Part shown: positions 17,260 through 25,944 of the stretch, one piece after another
Numbering within the stretch: the stretch's first letter is position 1
Layout of the letters: every line of letters begins with the position of its first letter
Source of the DNA: Alphaproteobacteria bacterium
GTDB lineage: Bacteria > Pseudomonadota > Alphaproteobacteria > Micavibrionales > Micavibrionaceae
Reading direction: 5' to 3'
Assembly: GCA_024279035.1 (NCBI GenBank)
Contig: JAJRSA010000009.1
Location: forward strand, 43,330 to 107,329
Length of the DNA stretch: 64,000 bases
Position numbers and translations under genes: made by a program
The notes under the pieces: generated by a model
The model's database searches: none
What the model saw: the letters and a program-made list of their open reading frames with translations, nothing else
What the model was told of the DNA's origin: nothing

Positions 17260-17472
17260 TTGAATATAAAAGTTGTCTTATATCGGGAAGGCATGTTGGG
17301 GTCTCTCTTCCTCGCAGGATCAAAAGTAGACCCCGTCCGCTTTTCAGAATTTTTGAATAAAAATGCCCAGCAAGGCTGGCGCGTTGTGACGATGGAGGGT
17401 GAAGTCCGTCGTATGCTCCTCTTCTTCAAACGAGAAGCCTTTATGGTCATCATGGAAAGGGAGATCACATGA
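17260..17472 (+). CDS. DUF4177-like protein, start disturbed by an A-tract frame change
   Basis: 70 aa as drawn from a TTG. The body (VDPVRFSEFLNKNAQQGWRVVTMEGE) matches the DUF4177 pattern, where a strand precedes LNxxxxxGWxxV. The family usually starts with a short VEYKVV-type strand; here ATG 17247 opens MKQKVEYK in another frame and the rest continues only if the A4 run at 17267-17270 is shortened by one. The true start is therefore probably 17247 with an indel. It overlaps the next gene by 4 bases. Function unknown. Confidence 0.6.
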   Translation: MNIKVVLYREGMLGSLFLAGSKVDPVRFSEFLNKNAQQGWRVVTMEGEVRRMLLFFKREAFMVIMEREIT

Positions 17473-17699
17473 GCATTAACCCCCACCGCCTTTTACTCAA
17501 ACTGATCTCTGGACTTGTCATCTTAGGAGGCATTCTCATCGTTTTCCAAATTTGGGGCATCGATATTATCAACTGGTATATTTTCTTAAGAGCCATGGGC
17601 ACATTAGCCGTCATCATCGTCATTCTCGGATTCCTCCTCGTTGTGAAAACAGATTTCGGCGAACATAAGAAAATGACAGATGAAAATTATTTGGATTAA
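17469..17699 (+). CDS. Small two-helix membrane protein
   Basis: 76 aa with two strong hydrophobic segments (about 10-27 and 41-61) and short charged ends, ending HKKMTDENYLD. It overlaps the DUF4177 gene by an ATGA junction, so the two are very likely one translational unit. I recognise no family. An inner-membrane protein of unknown role. Confidence 0.65.
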   Translation: MSINPHRLLLKLISGLVILGGILIVFQIWGIDIINWYIFLRAMGTLAVIIVILGFLLVVKTDFGEHKKMTDENYLD

Positions 17700-17747
17700 G
17701 ATTCAATATCTTTAAAAAATATTTACTTTTAATTATATGGAAAAAAA

Positions 17748-18863
17748 TCACCCTATAGATTTTACTTTTTCTTCCACCATCGCCACAACATGATCTACAA
17801 TAGACTCATCGCCTTCTTTGAGACGGTGGGCGGTCTGCCCGCCGATATAGATTTGGTGAGTCCCTTTTCCCCCTCCTGTGAGTCCAATATCTGTCATCAT
17901 CGCTTCCCCTGGACCATTGACGACACAGCCGATGATTGAGACGGTTAAGGGGGTAGATATATGCTCTAATCTTTTCTCAAGCTTTTCAACGGTTTCAATG
18001 ACATTAAATTGCTGACGCGCACAAGAGGGACAAGAAACAACCGTGACACCTTTGTGTCTTAGTCCAAGCGCTTTGAGCATTTCAAACCCTACTTTGACCT
18101 CTTCCACAGGATCTGCGGATAAGGACACGCGGATAGTATCCCCAATGCCTGCCCAGAGGAGGTTTCCCATACCAATAGAAGATTTAACAGTCCCTGTTCT
18201 TAATCCTCCCGCCTCTGTAACTCCTACATGCAAAGGATAATCACACACTTGGGCTAGTTGCGTATAGGCTGTTGTGGCCATAAAAACATCAGAGGCCTTA
18301 CATGATATTTTAAAGTTGAAGAAATCATGATCTTCTAAAATTTGAATATGGCGCAGCGCAGACTCGACCATCGCATCAGGACAAGGCTCTCCATATTTTT
18401 CAAGTAAATCTCGCTCAAGAGACCCTGCATTGACACCAATCCTGATCGAACAATTATAATCCTTAGCAGCTTGAATAAGCTCCTTCACCCGTGTTTCTGA
18501 TCCAATATTCCCTGGATTAATCCGCAAGCACGCCGCTCCATTTTGAGCGGCTTCAATCCCGCGCTTATAGTGAAAATGAATATCGGCCACAATGGGGACA
18601 GAGACTTGTGCGCTAATCTCTTTCAGGGATCGACTTGACTCTTCATCAGGGCAAGATACACGCACAATATCTACACCAGCTTTTTCCAAATCCTGAATTT
18701 GAGCTACAGTCGCCTTCACATCCCGCGTATCCGTATTGGTCATTGATTGCACTGTAATTGGTGCATCACCTCCCACAGGTACATCCCCCACCATAATCTG
18801 ACGAGAGGAACGTCGTTCAATCTGTCGCCAAGGGCGATGATGGGTATGATCTGTAGGGTTCAT
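17748..18863 (-). CDS. ispG: 4-hydroxy-3-methylbut-2-enyl-diphosphate synthase
   Basis: 371 aa from ATG 18863. It is the Fe-S enzyme converting MEcPP to HMBPP in the MEP isoprenoid pathway. The cluster Cys are in place: [10 protein letters not shown] (two Cys) and GCVVNGPGE (third), with the TIM-barrel start [13 protein letters not shown]. The frame is open back to a GTG at 18935, but those 24 residues are not family-like. It lies downstream of rodZ on the same strand, the usual alphaproteobacterial order. Confidence 0.95.
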   Translation of the reverse strand: MNPTDHTHHRPWRQIERRSSRQIMVGDVPVGGDAPITVQSMTNTDTRDVKATVAQIQDLEKAGVDIVRVSCPDEESSRSLKEISAQVSVPIVADIHFHYKRGIEAAQNGAACLRINPGNIGSETRVKELIQAAKDYNCSIRIGVNAGSLERDLLEKYGEPCPDAMVESALRHIQILEDHDFFNFKISCKASDVFMATTAYTQLAQVCDYPLHVGVTEAGGLRTGTVKSSIGMGNLLWAGIGDTIRVSLSADPVEEVKVGFEMLKALGLRHKGVTVVSCPSCARQQFNVIETVEKLEKRLEHISTPLTVSIIGCVVNGPGEAMMTDIGLTGGGKGTHQIYIGGQTAHRLKEGDESIVDHVVAMVEEKVKSIG

Positions 18864-18958
18864 AGCTTCTACATGCACTTTTTTAGGAGGAATATCAATG
18901 TACTTTTTAAGTATATCGAATTGTAGGCACAACACGATTTAAGGCCTCTAGACATCAA

Positions 18959-19798
18959 TTAATTTTGAAGCAACGCTCCTCGCGTTAAACTGACATTTTT
19001 GCGCACCTGACTCACGCGCCCCAATGTCCCAACAGATTTTTCTCCCACAAAGATCTCCGTCCCTCCTGCGTTCCCTGTCATAAGGCGATAGCCTTCTCCG
19101 GTTGGTACATTATAGGTTCGCCCCATTTGGAGAATGCCTGAATAGACAGCCTTGCCTTCTTTATTTTTAACTTCAATCCATGAATCATAAATGGCTTTGA
19201 TCTTTATATTGTCTTCTTTTTTATCTTGCGGAGGAGAGACAAGCTTTTCAGAGATCATCGAAGGAAGTGCCTCGACAGATACAGGCTTATGCTCTTTAAA
19301 TTCAACAATGGTCTTTTGTTCTAACTCTTTTCTCAGAGTGTCAGAGACAGCAGGAATTATTTTTTGTTCTGGGGAGAGAACAATCCCTTTTTGGGCCGTG
19401 CGCTCGCCAATCAACACCCCCAAAGTACCTAAAATAACCACACAAACACAGATAACCATCTTGGAAGGCCTTTGAGAAACAGTTACGACCTCTCCATGGG
19501 AAGACAAATCAACAGAGTCCGCATGACGCCCTATGGTTTTCATCTTAAATAATTTGACCATACGATTAGAATCCAAGTTCATATACTCCGCATAGACTTT
19601 AACAAACCCAATCGCATAGACACGCGGGGGGAGTTCATCATGATCATCATATTCTATGGCTTCAATATGGCGCGCTTTGATTTTAAGAGCAGATTCAATG
19701 TCTTCAATAGACAGCCCGTGCTTTTCACGTGCCTCTTTCAAGAGGTCTCCTGCCGAGCGCCCTACAGTATTGGGAAAAAATTCTTCGTCTTTTGTCAT
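18959..19798 (-). CDS. rodZ: RodZ-like cytoskeletal/HTH membrane protein
   Basis: 279 aa. It has an N-terminal helix-turn-helix of the HTH_25 type (about 12-75, with LKEAREKHGLSIEDIESALKI split over two helices), a cationic linker, one transmembrane helix (about 113-131) and a C-terminal DUF4115 beta domain (IYDSWIEVKN onward). This is the RodZ layout: the protein links MreB to the envelope in rod-shaped cells. It is divergent from ubiG and precedes ispG. Confidence 0.85.
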   Translation of the reverse strand: MTKDEEFFPNTVGRSAGDLLKEAREKHGLSIEDIESALKIKARHIEAIEYDDHDELPPRVYAIGFVKVYAEYMNLDSNRMVKLFKMKTIGRHADSVDLSSHGEVVTVSQRPSKMVICVCVVILGTLGVLIGERTAQKGIVLSPEQKIIPAVSDTLRKELEQKTIVEFKEHKPVSVEALPSMISEKLVSPPQDKKEDNIKIKAIYDSWIEVKNKEGKAVYSGILQMGRTYNVPTGEGYRLMTGNAGGTEIFVGEKSVGTLGRVSQVRKNVSLTRGALLQN

Positions 19799-19847
19799 GG
19801 TGTTGTATAGTCCAGAAACAGGAAATTACATTAGGAATACTCAGAAT

Positions 19848-20594
19848 ATGACAGAGTTCTCAAAAAAGACAGTGAAAGACGCAGAAATTTTGCATTTTCA
19901 AAAAGACTCTGCCGAGTGGTGGGATGAAAAAGGCGCCTTTGCGCCTCTGCATAAACTCAATCCTGTCCGTATAAAGTTTATGAGAGATGAAATGATCTCT
20001 CATTTTGATCTCGGAGCACCCACACGAGACATCCTGAAAGGGCTTGATATCCTTGATATTGGGTGTGGCGGAGGCCTCGTGTGCGAGCCTCTGACTCGTT
20101 TGGGCGGGCAGGTCACAGGCATCGACGCAGACTCTCAAGCCATCGATATCGCCACAACCCACGCCAAAACACACAATTTAAACATTACATACACATGCAC
20201 GACCTCAGAGGTGCTCTCCACCCAAAAGAAAAAATATGATGTTGTCTGTGCCCTTGAGATTTTAGAACATGTCGATGACCCTCAATTTTTTATCAAAACA
20301 TGTCTCGCTTGCCTCAAGCCAAATGGACTCCTCCTCCTCTCAACCCTCAACCGTACCCCGAAATCGTTTCTTCAAGGTATTATCGCCGCTGAATATCTCC
20401 TCCGTTGGGTACCAAAAGGAACACATCACTGGTCACAGTTTCTTAAGCCAAGTGAGCTACGCCGATTTTTAAAGGAAGAAGGGTTTGATATTAATTCACT
20501 TAAGGGGATAAGCTATAATATATTAAAGAAAGATTTTCATATATCAGATAAAGACTTATCTACAAATTACATCTTATCGGCCAGACATATATGA
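19848..20594 (+). CDS. ubiG: Ubiquinone biosynthesis O-methyltransferase
   Basis: 248 aa class I SAM methyltransferase performing both O-methylations of ubiquinone synthesis. It shows the UbiG start region AEWWDEKGAFAPLHKLNPVR, motif I LDIGCGGGLVCEPL, motif II CALEILEHVDDP and the RWVPKGTHHWSQFLKP segment. ATG 19848 is used, with TTAGGAAT upstream; the open frame reaches back over the rodZ start on the other strand. Length is normal. Confidence 0.95.
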   Translation: MTEFSKKTVKDAEILHFQKDSAEWWDEKGAFAPLHKLNPVRIKFMRDEMISHFDLGAPTRDILKGLDILDIGCGGGLVCEPLTRLGGQVTGIDADSQAIDIATTHAKTHNLNITYTCTTSEVLSTQKKKYDVVCALEILEHVDDPQFFIKTCLACLKPNGLLLLSTLNRTPKSFLQGIIAAEYLLRWVPKGTHHWSQFLKPSELRRFLKEEGFDINSLKGISYNILKKDFHISDKDLSTNYILSARHI

Positions 20595-20696
20595 TGGTGA
20601 TTTAGTTGAAGTGGAGAGAGGTTATAGATTAGAAAGAAGTTTTACTCTCGCCTAAGCATATTGCCAATACGCTTTAAACCCTCTATTCTCTCTCCC

Positions 20697-20900
20697 ATGA
20701 ACGGATTTATATTTACACTCATACTTATCGCCATGGGACTAACGCTCTTCTCACTTGTCGCAGGGGTGGTTCTCATGGCAAAGGGTGGAAAACCCAATGA
20801 ACTCTATGGCAACAAACTCATGCGCGCACGGGTGTACTTGCAAGGCTTTGCTGTGGCCCTCTTTGTCCTCGCCTTTTTTATGAGTAACGCGCATAGCTAA
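20697..20900 (+). CDS. HIG1-type twin-transmembrane protein
   Basis: 67 aa from ATG 20697. Two membrane helices flank a short loop with GKPNELYGNKLMRARV, the pattern of alphaproteobacterial twin-transmembrane proteins related to the HIG1 domain of respiratory supercomplex factors. Its place just before etfBA suggests a respiratory-chain role, which is inference. An in-frame ATG 36 bases upstream is less likely. Confidence 0.75.
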   Translation: MNGFIFTLILIAMGLTLFSLVAGVVLMAKGGKPNELYGNKLMRARVYLQGFAVALFVLAFFMSNAHS

Positions 20901-20923
20901 CTTAAACTGGAGATTTAAAACAA

Positions 20924-21688
20924 ATGAAAATACTTGTCCCTGTCAAACGTGCCATTGATTATAATGTGAAAGTCCGTGTGAAATCAGATGAGAGTGGGGT
21001 AGAACTCTCTAACGTCAAAATGTCCATCAATCCTTTTGATGAAATCGCCGTCGAAGAAGCGGTCAAACTGAAAGAAACAGGCTCAGCCACAGAAATCATT
21101 GTCGTGAGCATTGGCCCTGATAAAGCCCAAGAGACACTCCGCACGGCTATGGCTATTGGGACCGATCGTGGAATTTTGGTCAAAACAGAAGCCCCTACAG
21201 ATTTAGGAGGCGTCGAGCCTCTCGCTGTGGCCAAAACGCTTAAAGCCCTCATTGACAAAGAAGAGCCCGACCTTGTCATCATGGGCAAACAATCCATTGA
21301 TGATGATTCTAACCAAACAGGGCAAATGCTCGCGGCTCTGTTGAACTGGCCTCAAGCCACCTTTGCCTCGAAATTAGAACTCAGTAAGGGCAAAGCCCTT
21401 GTCACCCGTGAAGTCGATGGAGGACTAGAAACACTCTCTGTCCAGCTTCCTGCCATCATCACAACGGATTTACGTCTCAATGAACCGCGCTATGCCTCTC
21501 TCCCTAATATTATGAAAGCCAAAAAGAAACCTCTGGAAGAGCTAACACCTCAAGATTTAGGGGTAGACTTCACCCCACGCCTCAAAATTGTAAAAATAAA
21601 AGAACCCGCCAAGCGCCAAGCAGGTATTAAAGTTGAAAGCGTGGATGCCTTGATTGATAAACTTAAGAATGAGGCGAAAGTCATCTGA
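20924..21688 (+). CDS. etfB: Electron transfer flavoprotein subunit beta
   Basis: 254 aa. EtfB pairs with EtfA and binds AMP plus part of FAD, passing electrons from acyl-CoA dehydrogenases to ETF-ubiquinone oxidoreductase. It begins [20 protein letters not shown] and has [17 protein letters not shown] and the [16 protein letters not shown] segment, all typical. Length is normal. etfA follows after a 237-base gap that holds a palindromic repeat pair and a small ORF. Confidence 0.97.
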   Translation: MKILVPVKRAIDYNVKVRVKSDESGVELSNVKMSINPFDEIAVEEAVKLKETGSATEIIVVSIGPDKAQETLRTAMAIGTDRGILVKTEAPTDLGGVEPLAVAKTLKALIDKEEPDLVIMGKQSIDDDSNQTGQMLAALLNWPQATFASKLELSKGKALVTREVDGGLETLSVQLPAIITTDLRLNEPRYASLPNIMKAKKKPLEELTPQDLGVDFTPRLKIVKIKEPAKRQAGIKVESVDALIDKLKNEAKVI

Positions 21689-21706
21689 ATATAAAGACAA
21701 TACGCT

Positions 21707-21775
21707 GTCATCCTGAACTTGTTTCAGGATCCCGTTCCAAACTTTAACCAGATCCTGAAATAAATTCAGGATGAC
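21707..21775. repeat. Inverted pair of the CCTGAA(N)TTCAGG repeat
   Basis: A left copy 21707-21731 and an inverted right copy 21751-21775, each itself partly palindromic, with a 19-base centre. Same family as 10985-11029 and 29619-29688. It lies between etfB and etfA, where a strong hairpin could set the ratio of the two transcripts. Confidence 0.8.
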
Positions 21776-21795
21776 AAAACACGAGGAGAAACGCC

Positions 21796-21912
21796 ATGTC
21801 ATTTTTCATTGTTGCAGGTCACTATCAAGGCCACTATATCCCCCAGGTCTTCTTCGCAGGGCTTGCGATGCTTCCTGTTTTTGATAGACTTCCCCTCTGG
21901 ACTAACAAATAA
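21796..21912 (+). CDS. Small ORF between etfB and etfA
   Basis: 38-codon frame from ATG 21796 with an AGGAGA site (21784-21789) 6 bases upstream, one of the best ribosome sites in the window. The product begins MSFFIVAGHYQGHYIPQ and is aromatic and hydrophobic. It ends 13 bases before the etfA start. No family is recognised. It could be a small membrane-associated protein or a leader peptide coupled to etfA. Confidence 0.45.
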   Translation: MSFFIVAGHYQGHYIPQVFFAGLAMLPVFDRLPLWTNK

Positions 21913-21925
21913 AAAGGCTCCCCCC

Positions 21926-22855
21926 ATGACCATCCTTGTAATTGCAGAACATAATAACGCACGCATTAAAGCCACAACGCTTAACACCATTGCCGCGGCA
22001 CAAAAAATAGACGGAGATGTCCATCTTCTTGTGGCAGGGCATGAGTGTGACAAGGTGGTGGAGTCTGCGACTCAAATTGAGGGCGTACACACCGTTTTAA
22101 AAGCCGAGGCTTTGCATTTCGAACATGCTCTGGCGGAAAACTTAGCGCCTCTTATCGTTGAACAAGCAGATAATTATACTCACCTTCTTGCCCCCGCGAG
22201 TACCTTTGGGAAAAATATCATGCCCCGTGTGGCAGCCCTTCTGGATACGCAACAAATTTCTGATGTCATCACCATAGACAATGAAAACACATTCCAACGC
22301 CCTGTGTATGGAGGACAAGCCATCGCCACTGTGGAGAGCACAGATGAAAAGAAAGTCCTCACCATCCGCTCTACAGGATTTGACCCTGTCTCTCGTGAAG
22401 GTGGCTCTGCTCCTATTCAAGACATCACAGCCACACCAGATTCAGGGCTGTCCAGCTTTGTCTCTCTTGAAGAATCAAAATCAGAACGCCCAGAGTTAGG
22501 CTCAGCCAAAATTGTTGTCTCTGGAGGACGAGGCGTGGGCTCTGCCGACAATTTCAAACTTATTGAAGCGTTAGCGGATAAATTGGGTGCCGCCATCGGT
22601 GCTTCCCGTGCCGCCGTTGACTCAGGCTACGTCCCCAATGATTACCAAGTTGGACAAACAGGTAAAATCGTCGCCCCCAATCTCTATATCGCCATAGGTA
22701 TTTCAGGCGCCATCCAACATCTCGCTGGCATGAAAGACTCAAAAGTCATCGTCGCCATCAATAAAGACGAAGACGCCCCCATTTTCGAAGTCGCTGATTA
22801 TGGCTTGGTTGCAGATTTGTTTGAGGCCGTGCCTAAGATGATGGAGAAGCTATAA
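21926..22855 (+). CDS. etfA: Electron transfer flavoprotein subunit alpha
   Basis: 309 aa. EtfA carries the FAD-binding C-terminal domain: [10 protein letters not shown], then [23 protein letters not shown] and [20 protein letters not shown], followed by [21 protein letters not shown] 21926 gives the normal MTILVIAEH start; upstream in-frame codons overlap the small ORF region. It forms a heterodimer with EtfB. Confidence 0.97.
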   Translation: MTILVIAEHNNARIKATTLNTIAAAQKIDGDVHLLVAGHECDKVVESATQIEGVHTVLKAEALHFEHALAENLAPLIVEQADNYTHLLAPASTFGKNIMPRVAALLDTQQISDVITIDNENTFQRPVYGGQAIATVESTDEKKVLTIRSTGFDPVSREGGSAPIQDITATPDSGLSSFVSLEESKSERPELGSAKIVVSGGRGVGSADNFKLIEALADKLGAAIGASRAAVDSGYVPNDYQVGQTGKIVAPNLYIAIGISGAIQHLAGMKDSKVIVAINKDEDAPIFEVADYGLVADLFEAVPKMMEKL

Positions 22856-22868
22856 AAAAGATTTCTAC

Positions 22869-23185
22869 ATGAGCATCTATCATTTTGTCGCCTTTGTCTC
22901 CATTAGCTTTTATGCTGTTTTACCCGTCATTGCAAAAAGCTATCCATTGATAAACTGACTTTTTCATGGCTTATCCTTTTTGGAGTAATCAATTTTATTG
23001 GCTTTGCTGTTTATTTATACGCTATTGCTAAAATACCTGTCATTGAATACCAAATGCTCGGCATCACTGCTCCTGTTTTAAGTGCTTTCTTGGCCTACTT
23101 AATCCTCTCTGAGGCTCTGACTATTCGTCACCTTATAGGCATTCTCTTTATGGGAGTTGGTCTTTATCTTTCATTAAACAAATAA
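22869..23185 (+). pseudogene. EamA/SMR-like small transporter, frameshifted
   Basis: ATG 22869 opens 29 codons of a hydrophobic protein that stop at TGA soon after an A5 run (22934-22938). In the -1 frame the sequence continues to TAA 23183-23185 with a clear four-helix membrane pattern ending in PVLSAFLAYLILSEALTIRH and a last helix, as in EamA/SMR drug-metabolite transporters. Adding one A joins them into about 106 aa. Substrate unknown. Either a recent inactivation or a sequence error; it lies 13 bases after etfA. Confidence 0.65.
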
Positions 23186-23193
23186 AGAAAATC

Positions 23194-23403
23194 TTTACCA
23201 CGGATGAAGACAGATACACACGGATAAGTATACTCAATTCACTCCAAACCCGTCATTCCTGCGGAGGCAGGAATCTATAGACAGTGTTTTTATCACTGAC
23301 ATGTGGATCCCCGACGTTTAAAATATGCTTCGCACATTCTCGGGGATGACGACGAAGAGCATAAAAAAATAATCCGTGTCTATCTGTGTTCATCCGTGGT
23401 AAA
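23194..23403. repeat. Composite inverted repeat with nested palindrome
   Basis: Outer arms 23194-23225 and 23372-23403 are inverted copies with about two mismatches and match the tandem unit at 10188-10220. Between them is a second repeat type, starting with an ATTCCTGC/GCAGGAAT dyad near 23254-23273 and ending CTCGGGGATGAC. No gene fits inside. A dispersed-repeat pile-up. Confidence 0.75.
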
Positions 23404-23425
23404 AAAAAGATAAAAGCTCTACCCC

Positions 23426-24742
23426 CTACTCCACATTCTCCTTCAATGCAGACAATGAAAACGCGCGCCCTTGTGTCGTGTTATTCATATTTGCATCTTC
23501 TGTCCGCGCGCCATCCATATTGGTTTTATCAAGCTTTGCTCCTGAGAGATTAGCGCCGCGGAGGTCACAGTTAGAGAGATTAGCATGAGAGAGATCTGCG
23601 CTTTTAAAAGAAACATTGCGGAGATCCGAGCCACTTAAATCCACATAGCGGAGTACCGCCTCATCTAAAATACAGGGTGCAAATTTTTGCAACGCGCCCT
23701 CTCCGAAAATCAAAGAGGAACAATTGACGTTTTTCAAAACAGAATGGCTCAACCGAGCGCCTTTTAAATTTGCACCTCGTAAATCACTCTCTTCCATATC
23801 ACAATGACGTAAATCACTCTCTTCCAGATGCGCACTTTGAAATTGCACACGGTATAAATTCATTCCAAAAAAGGTGGCCTTTTGCGCTTTGATTGCAGTT
23901 AATCTTTCTCCTTTGAGAGATTTTAATTCTCTAAGATCATACCCACTCACATCAAGCTGACGGCCCTCCTCTCCTGAGGTTTTAACCCAGACACTATGGT
24001 CTTCAATCAATCTTTCTAAAGAGTCCTCTAAATCAGAGAGTGATTTTCCAACATTTTCATCCGTAATAGACTCTGTAAAATCAATATCTCCTTCTTTGTC
24101 CTTAATCTGATTAAGATCAACATTAGAGAAAATAGCCTGCGCCAATTTAGCGCCAGAGAGTTGCATGTTTTTAACATCTGCGCCTGAGAGATCCGCGCCT
24201 TCCAAGATTGACCCTCGAAAATCTGCCCCCTCCATATTCGCCCCAGATAAAATTGCATCTGAAAAATCTGTTTTATTGGCCAGAGAGCCTGATAAACGTG
24301 CCCCTGACAAATTAGCACCTTTAAAATTAACAGCAGAGGATCCTCCGACTCCTGATTTATCCATCAAACCACCCTCTCGAAGGTCGGCTTCCTCTAAATC
24401 TGTCCCTTCCAGATCTGCGCCTTCAATACGCGAGCCTCTCAAATCTGCCCGTACGAAGCTTGCATTATTTAAATTTGAAAATCCTAAATCACAGGCATAC
24501 AGTGTTGCCGTTTGAAAATTGGCGCCTGATAAATCCATTTGTTGCATCAGGACATCCACAAAATCAACTTGTTGCATATCTTTTCCCTTTAAAGACAACC
24601 CAGAGATATCAACTCTCTTTAACATAGCCCTGCGCCCCCCAATGCGTCCTTCTAAAAACCGCTTATGCAGACTAACCAGCGCATCAAGTTGCACCTGAGA
24701 TAATTTCTCGAGAGAGGGAGAGGATGTATTTTGTGCGGGCAT
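23426..24742 (-). CDS. Pentapeptide-repeat protein
   Basis: 438 aa. After about 60 residues containing an LSQVQLDALVSLHKRFLEG helix, most of the chain is pentapeptide repeats of the A(D/N)LxX type (for example GADLEGTDLEEADL and LSHANLSNCDLRGANL), which fold as right-handed quadrilateral beta-helices. A non-repeat insert of about 60 residues interrupts near the middle. No signal or membrane segment. Some such proteins mimic DNA and shield gyrase, but nothing here shows this. Stands alone. Confidence 0.85.
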   Translation of the reverse strand: MPAQNTSSPSLEKLSQVQLDALVSLHKRFLEGRIGGRRAMLKRVDISGLSLKGKDMQQVDFVDVLMQQMDLSGANFQTATLYACDLGFSNLNNASFVRADLRGSRIEGADLEGTDLEEADLREGGLMDKSGVGGSSAVNFKGANLSGARLSGSLANKTDFSDAILSGANMEGADFRGSILEGADLSGADVKNMQLSGAKLAQAIFSNVDLNQIKDKEGDIDFTESITDENVGKSLSDLEDSLERLIEDHSVWVKTSGEEGRQLDVSGYDLRELKSLKGERLTAIKAQKATFFGMNLYRVQFQSAHLEESDLRHCDMEESDLRGANLKGARLSHSVLKNVNCSSLIFGEGALQKFAPCILDEAVLRYVDLSGSDLRNVSFKSADLSHANLSNCDLRGANLSGAKLDKTNMDGARTEDANMNNTTQGRAFSLSALKENVE

Positions 24743-24835
24743 TTATAATCCTATAGATAAAAGATCCTTCAAGTATGCGTCAAAAAGATTAAGAATTTAA
24801 GTGCAAAATATAAAAAAATACAGCACAGTAAACAA

Positions 24836-24961
24836 ATGAAATTTTCAACACTTTCTCTGGTTATAATCATTCTCGCCTTACAAGCCTGTGGCGTAAAACC
24901 AAGTGATGTAATTCCAAAGGACAAAACAGACTTTCCAAGAGAATACCCTTCTCAATTATAG
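24836..24961 (+). CDS. Small LptM-like lipoprotein
   Basis: 41 aa. Signal peptide II with lipobox LQAC (Cys at 18), then GVKPSDVIPKDKTDFPREYP. This is the layout of the very short LptM/YifL-type lipoproteins that help assemble the LPS translocon. The stop TAG is formed by the left end of a MITE-like element that starts at 24957, so the original C-terminus may have been longer. In many relatives lysA follows; here it does not. Confidence 0.7.
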   Translation: MKFSTLSLVIIILALQACGVKPSDVIPKDKTDFPREYPSQL

Positions 24962-25096
24962 TCGTTTAGAATAAGAACAAGACATTCTTATTCTAAACTA
25001 CGTTCAAGCCACGCAGGCTTTCGGCGGACTCCCGCCGCCTCGCAGTCGCTCGGGTCATCTTCAAAGAATGTACTATTCTTAATGAAAACGACTATA
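24957..25096. mobile_element. MITE-like element with IS630-type ends
   Basis: 140 bases with terminal inverted repeats: the left arm begins TATAGTCGTTT and the right arm ends AAACGACTATA, and about 18 of 21 end bases match. A perfect 14-bp hairpin (24964-24977 with 24985-24998) lies inside the left end. The element is flanked by TA, and its end resembles the left end of the IS630-type element at 63.86 kb (about 15 of 21 positions). It has no coding capacity. Confidence 0.65.
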
Positions 25097-25139
25097 TAAT
25101 CAAAAATCTGATCTGGCGCGCCCTCTTAGATTATAGCCC

Positions 25140-25868
25140 TTACTCCAAAGAAATAAAAGAAAACTTCAGAGAGGACGTCTGCGCCTTAATATCAGGAGTC
25201 ACTTGAATTTCATGCTGAAAACTCACGGCATCTTCTCCCTTTAGCTTTTCCTGTTTCACAGACAAAACACCTTCATCCAGACTCTCCTCGCTTTCGGACT
25301 GAAATCTCAAAGCAATGTCTGGAATAAGGGAGTCTTCCCCAAGAAGGTTTAGAACCCGCCCCTCAATTTTAAGTTTCGTGCCGTCCCACTCAGTCTCGAT
25401 CCCATCAAAAACAAGCCCCTCTCCTGGAACCATAATTTTAAAGCCCATTGCCACATATAAAGGTTTTGAGGCAGGAAAATGTTCAAGGACGGAGGCCTTA
25501 AACATTAATCCGCCTATAAAAAGAATGATAAAAGCAATTAATCCCACAAAAACACCTAGAAAAATGCCTCCTGTTTTCTGTTTGGAGGGACTTTCTTTTT
25601 TTTCCGAGTCAAAACGGGAATTTAATGTTTCCCGTTTGGAGAAATCAATATTAGGCTTCTCCTCCTCTTGCTCATCCTCTTCTTCCAAAGTTTCTTGGAG
25701 GGACTCGAGAAGATCATCAAAATTATCAGAAGGCGGTGCCTCTTCGGTAGCCTCCTCATAAAACCATTCATAGGCACATTTTGTGCAACGCATCATGCGC
25801 CCACCGAGAGACATAATTTCTGCCTCTACATTATATCTACTTGAACATTCTGGACAAACAATAATCAT
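25140..25868 (-). CDS. MJ0042-type zinc-ribbon membrane protein
   Basis: 242 aa. The N-terminal zinc ribbon has CPEC and CTKC pairs (about 5-8 and 28-31) in the MJ0042 pattern. An acidic low-complexity linker follows, then one transmembrane helix near 103-123 and a C-terminal beta-rich domain like DUF3426. Such proteins sit next to ftsE in many alphaproteobacteria. It is divergent from ftsE here. Role unknown; possibly an envelope regulator. Confidence 0.8.
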   Translation of the reverse strand: MIIVCPECSSRYNVEAEIMSLGGRMMRCTKCAYEWFYEEATEEAPPSDNFDDLLESLQETLEEEDEQEEEKPNIDFSKRETLNSRFDSEKKESPSKQKTGGIFLGVFVGLIAFIILFIGGLMFKASVLEHFPASKPLYVAMGFKIMVPGEGLVFDGIETEWDGTKLKIEGRVLNLLGEDSLIPDIALRFQSESEESLDEGVLSVKQEKLKGEDAVSFQHEIQVTPDIKAQTSSLKFSFISLE

Positions 25869-25944
25869 GACTTCATTCTACCCATATAATCTTGTATGTA
25901 TAGGATCAGAAAAGAAGATTCACACAAAAGGATGCATCAGAGAC

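Noticed and set aside
17238..17486. 82-codon minus-strand frame
   Set aside because: Antisense to the DUF4177 gene; low-complexity basic product and no ribosome site.
21557..21802. 81-codon minus-strand frame across the etfB end
   Set aside because: It reads NLFQDL and KQVQDD peptides, which are translations of the palindromic repeat, and overlaps etfB.
23230..23370. Possible tRNA or structured RNA inside the composite repeat
   Set aside because: The dyads match dispersed repeats; no cloverleaf or promoter.
23426..24742. Pentapeptide protein as a Qnr-type gyrase protector
   Set aside because: The repeats are interrupted by a long insert and the chain is twice Qnr size; no specific evidence.
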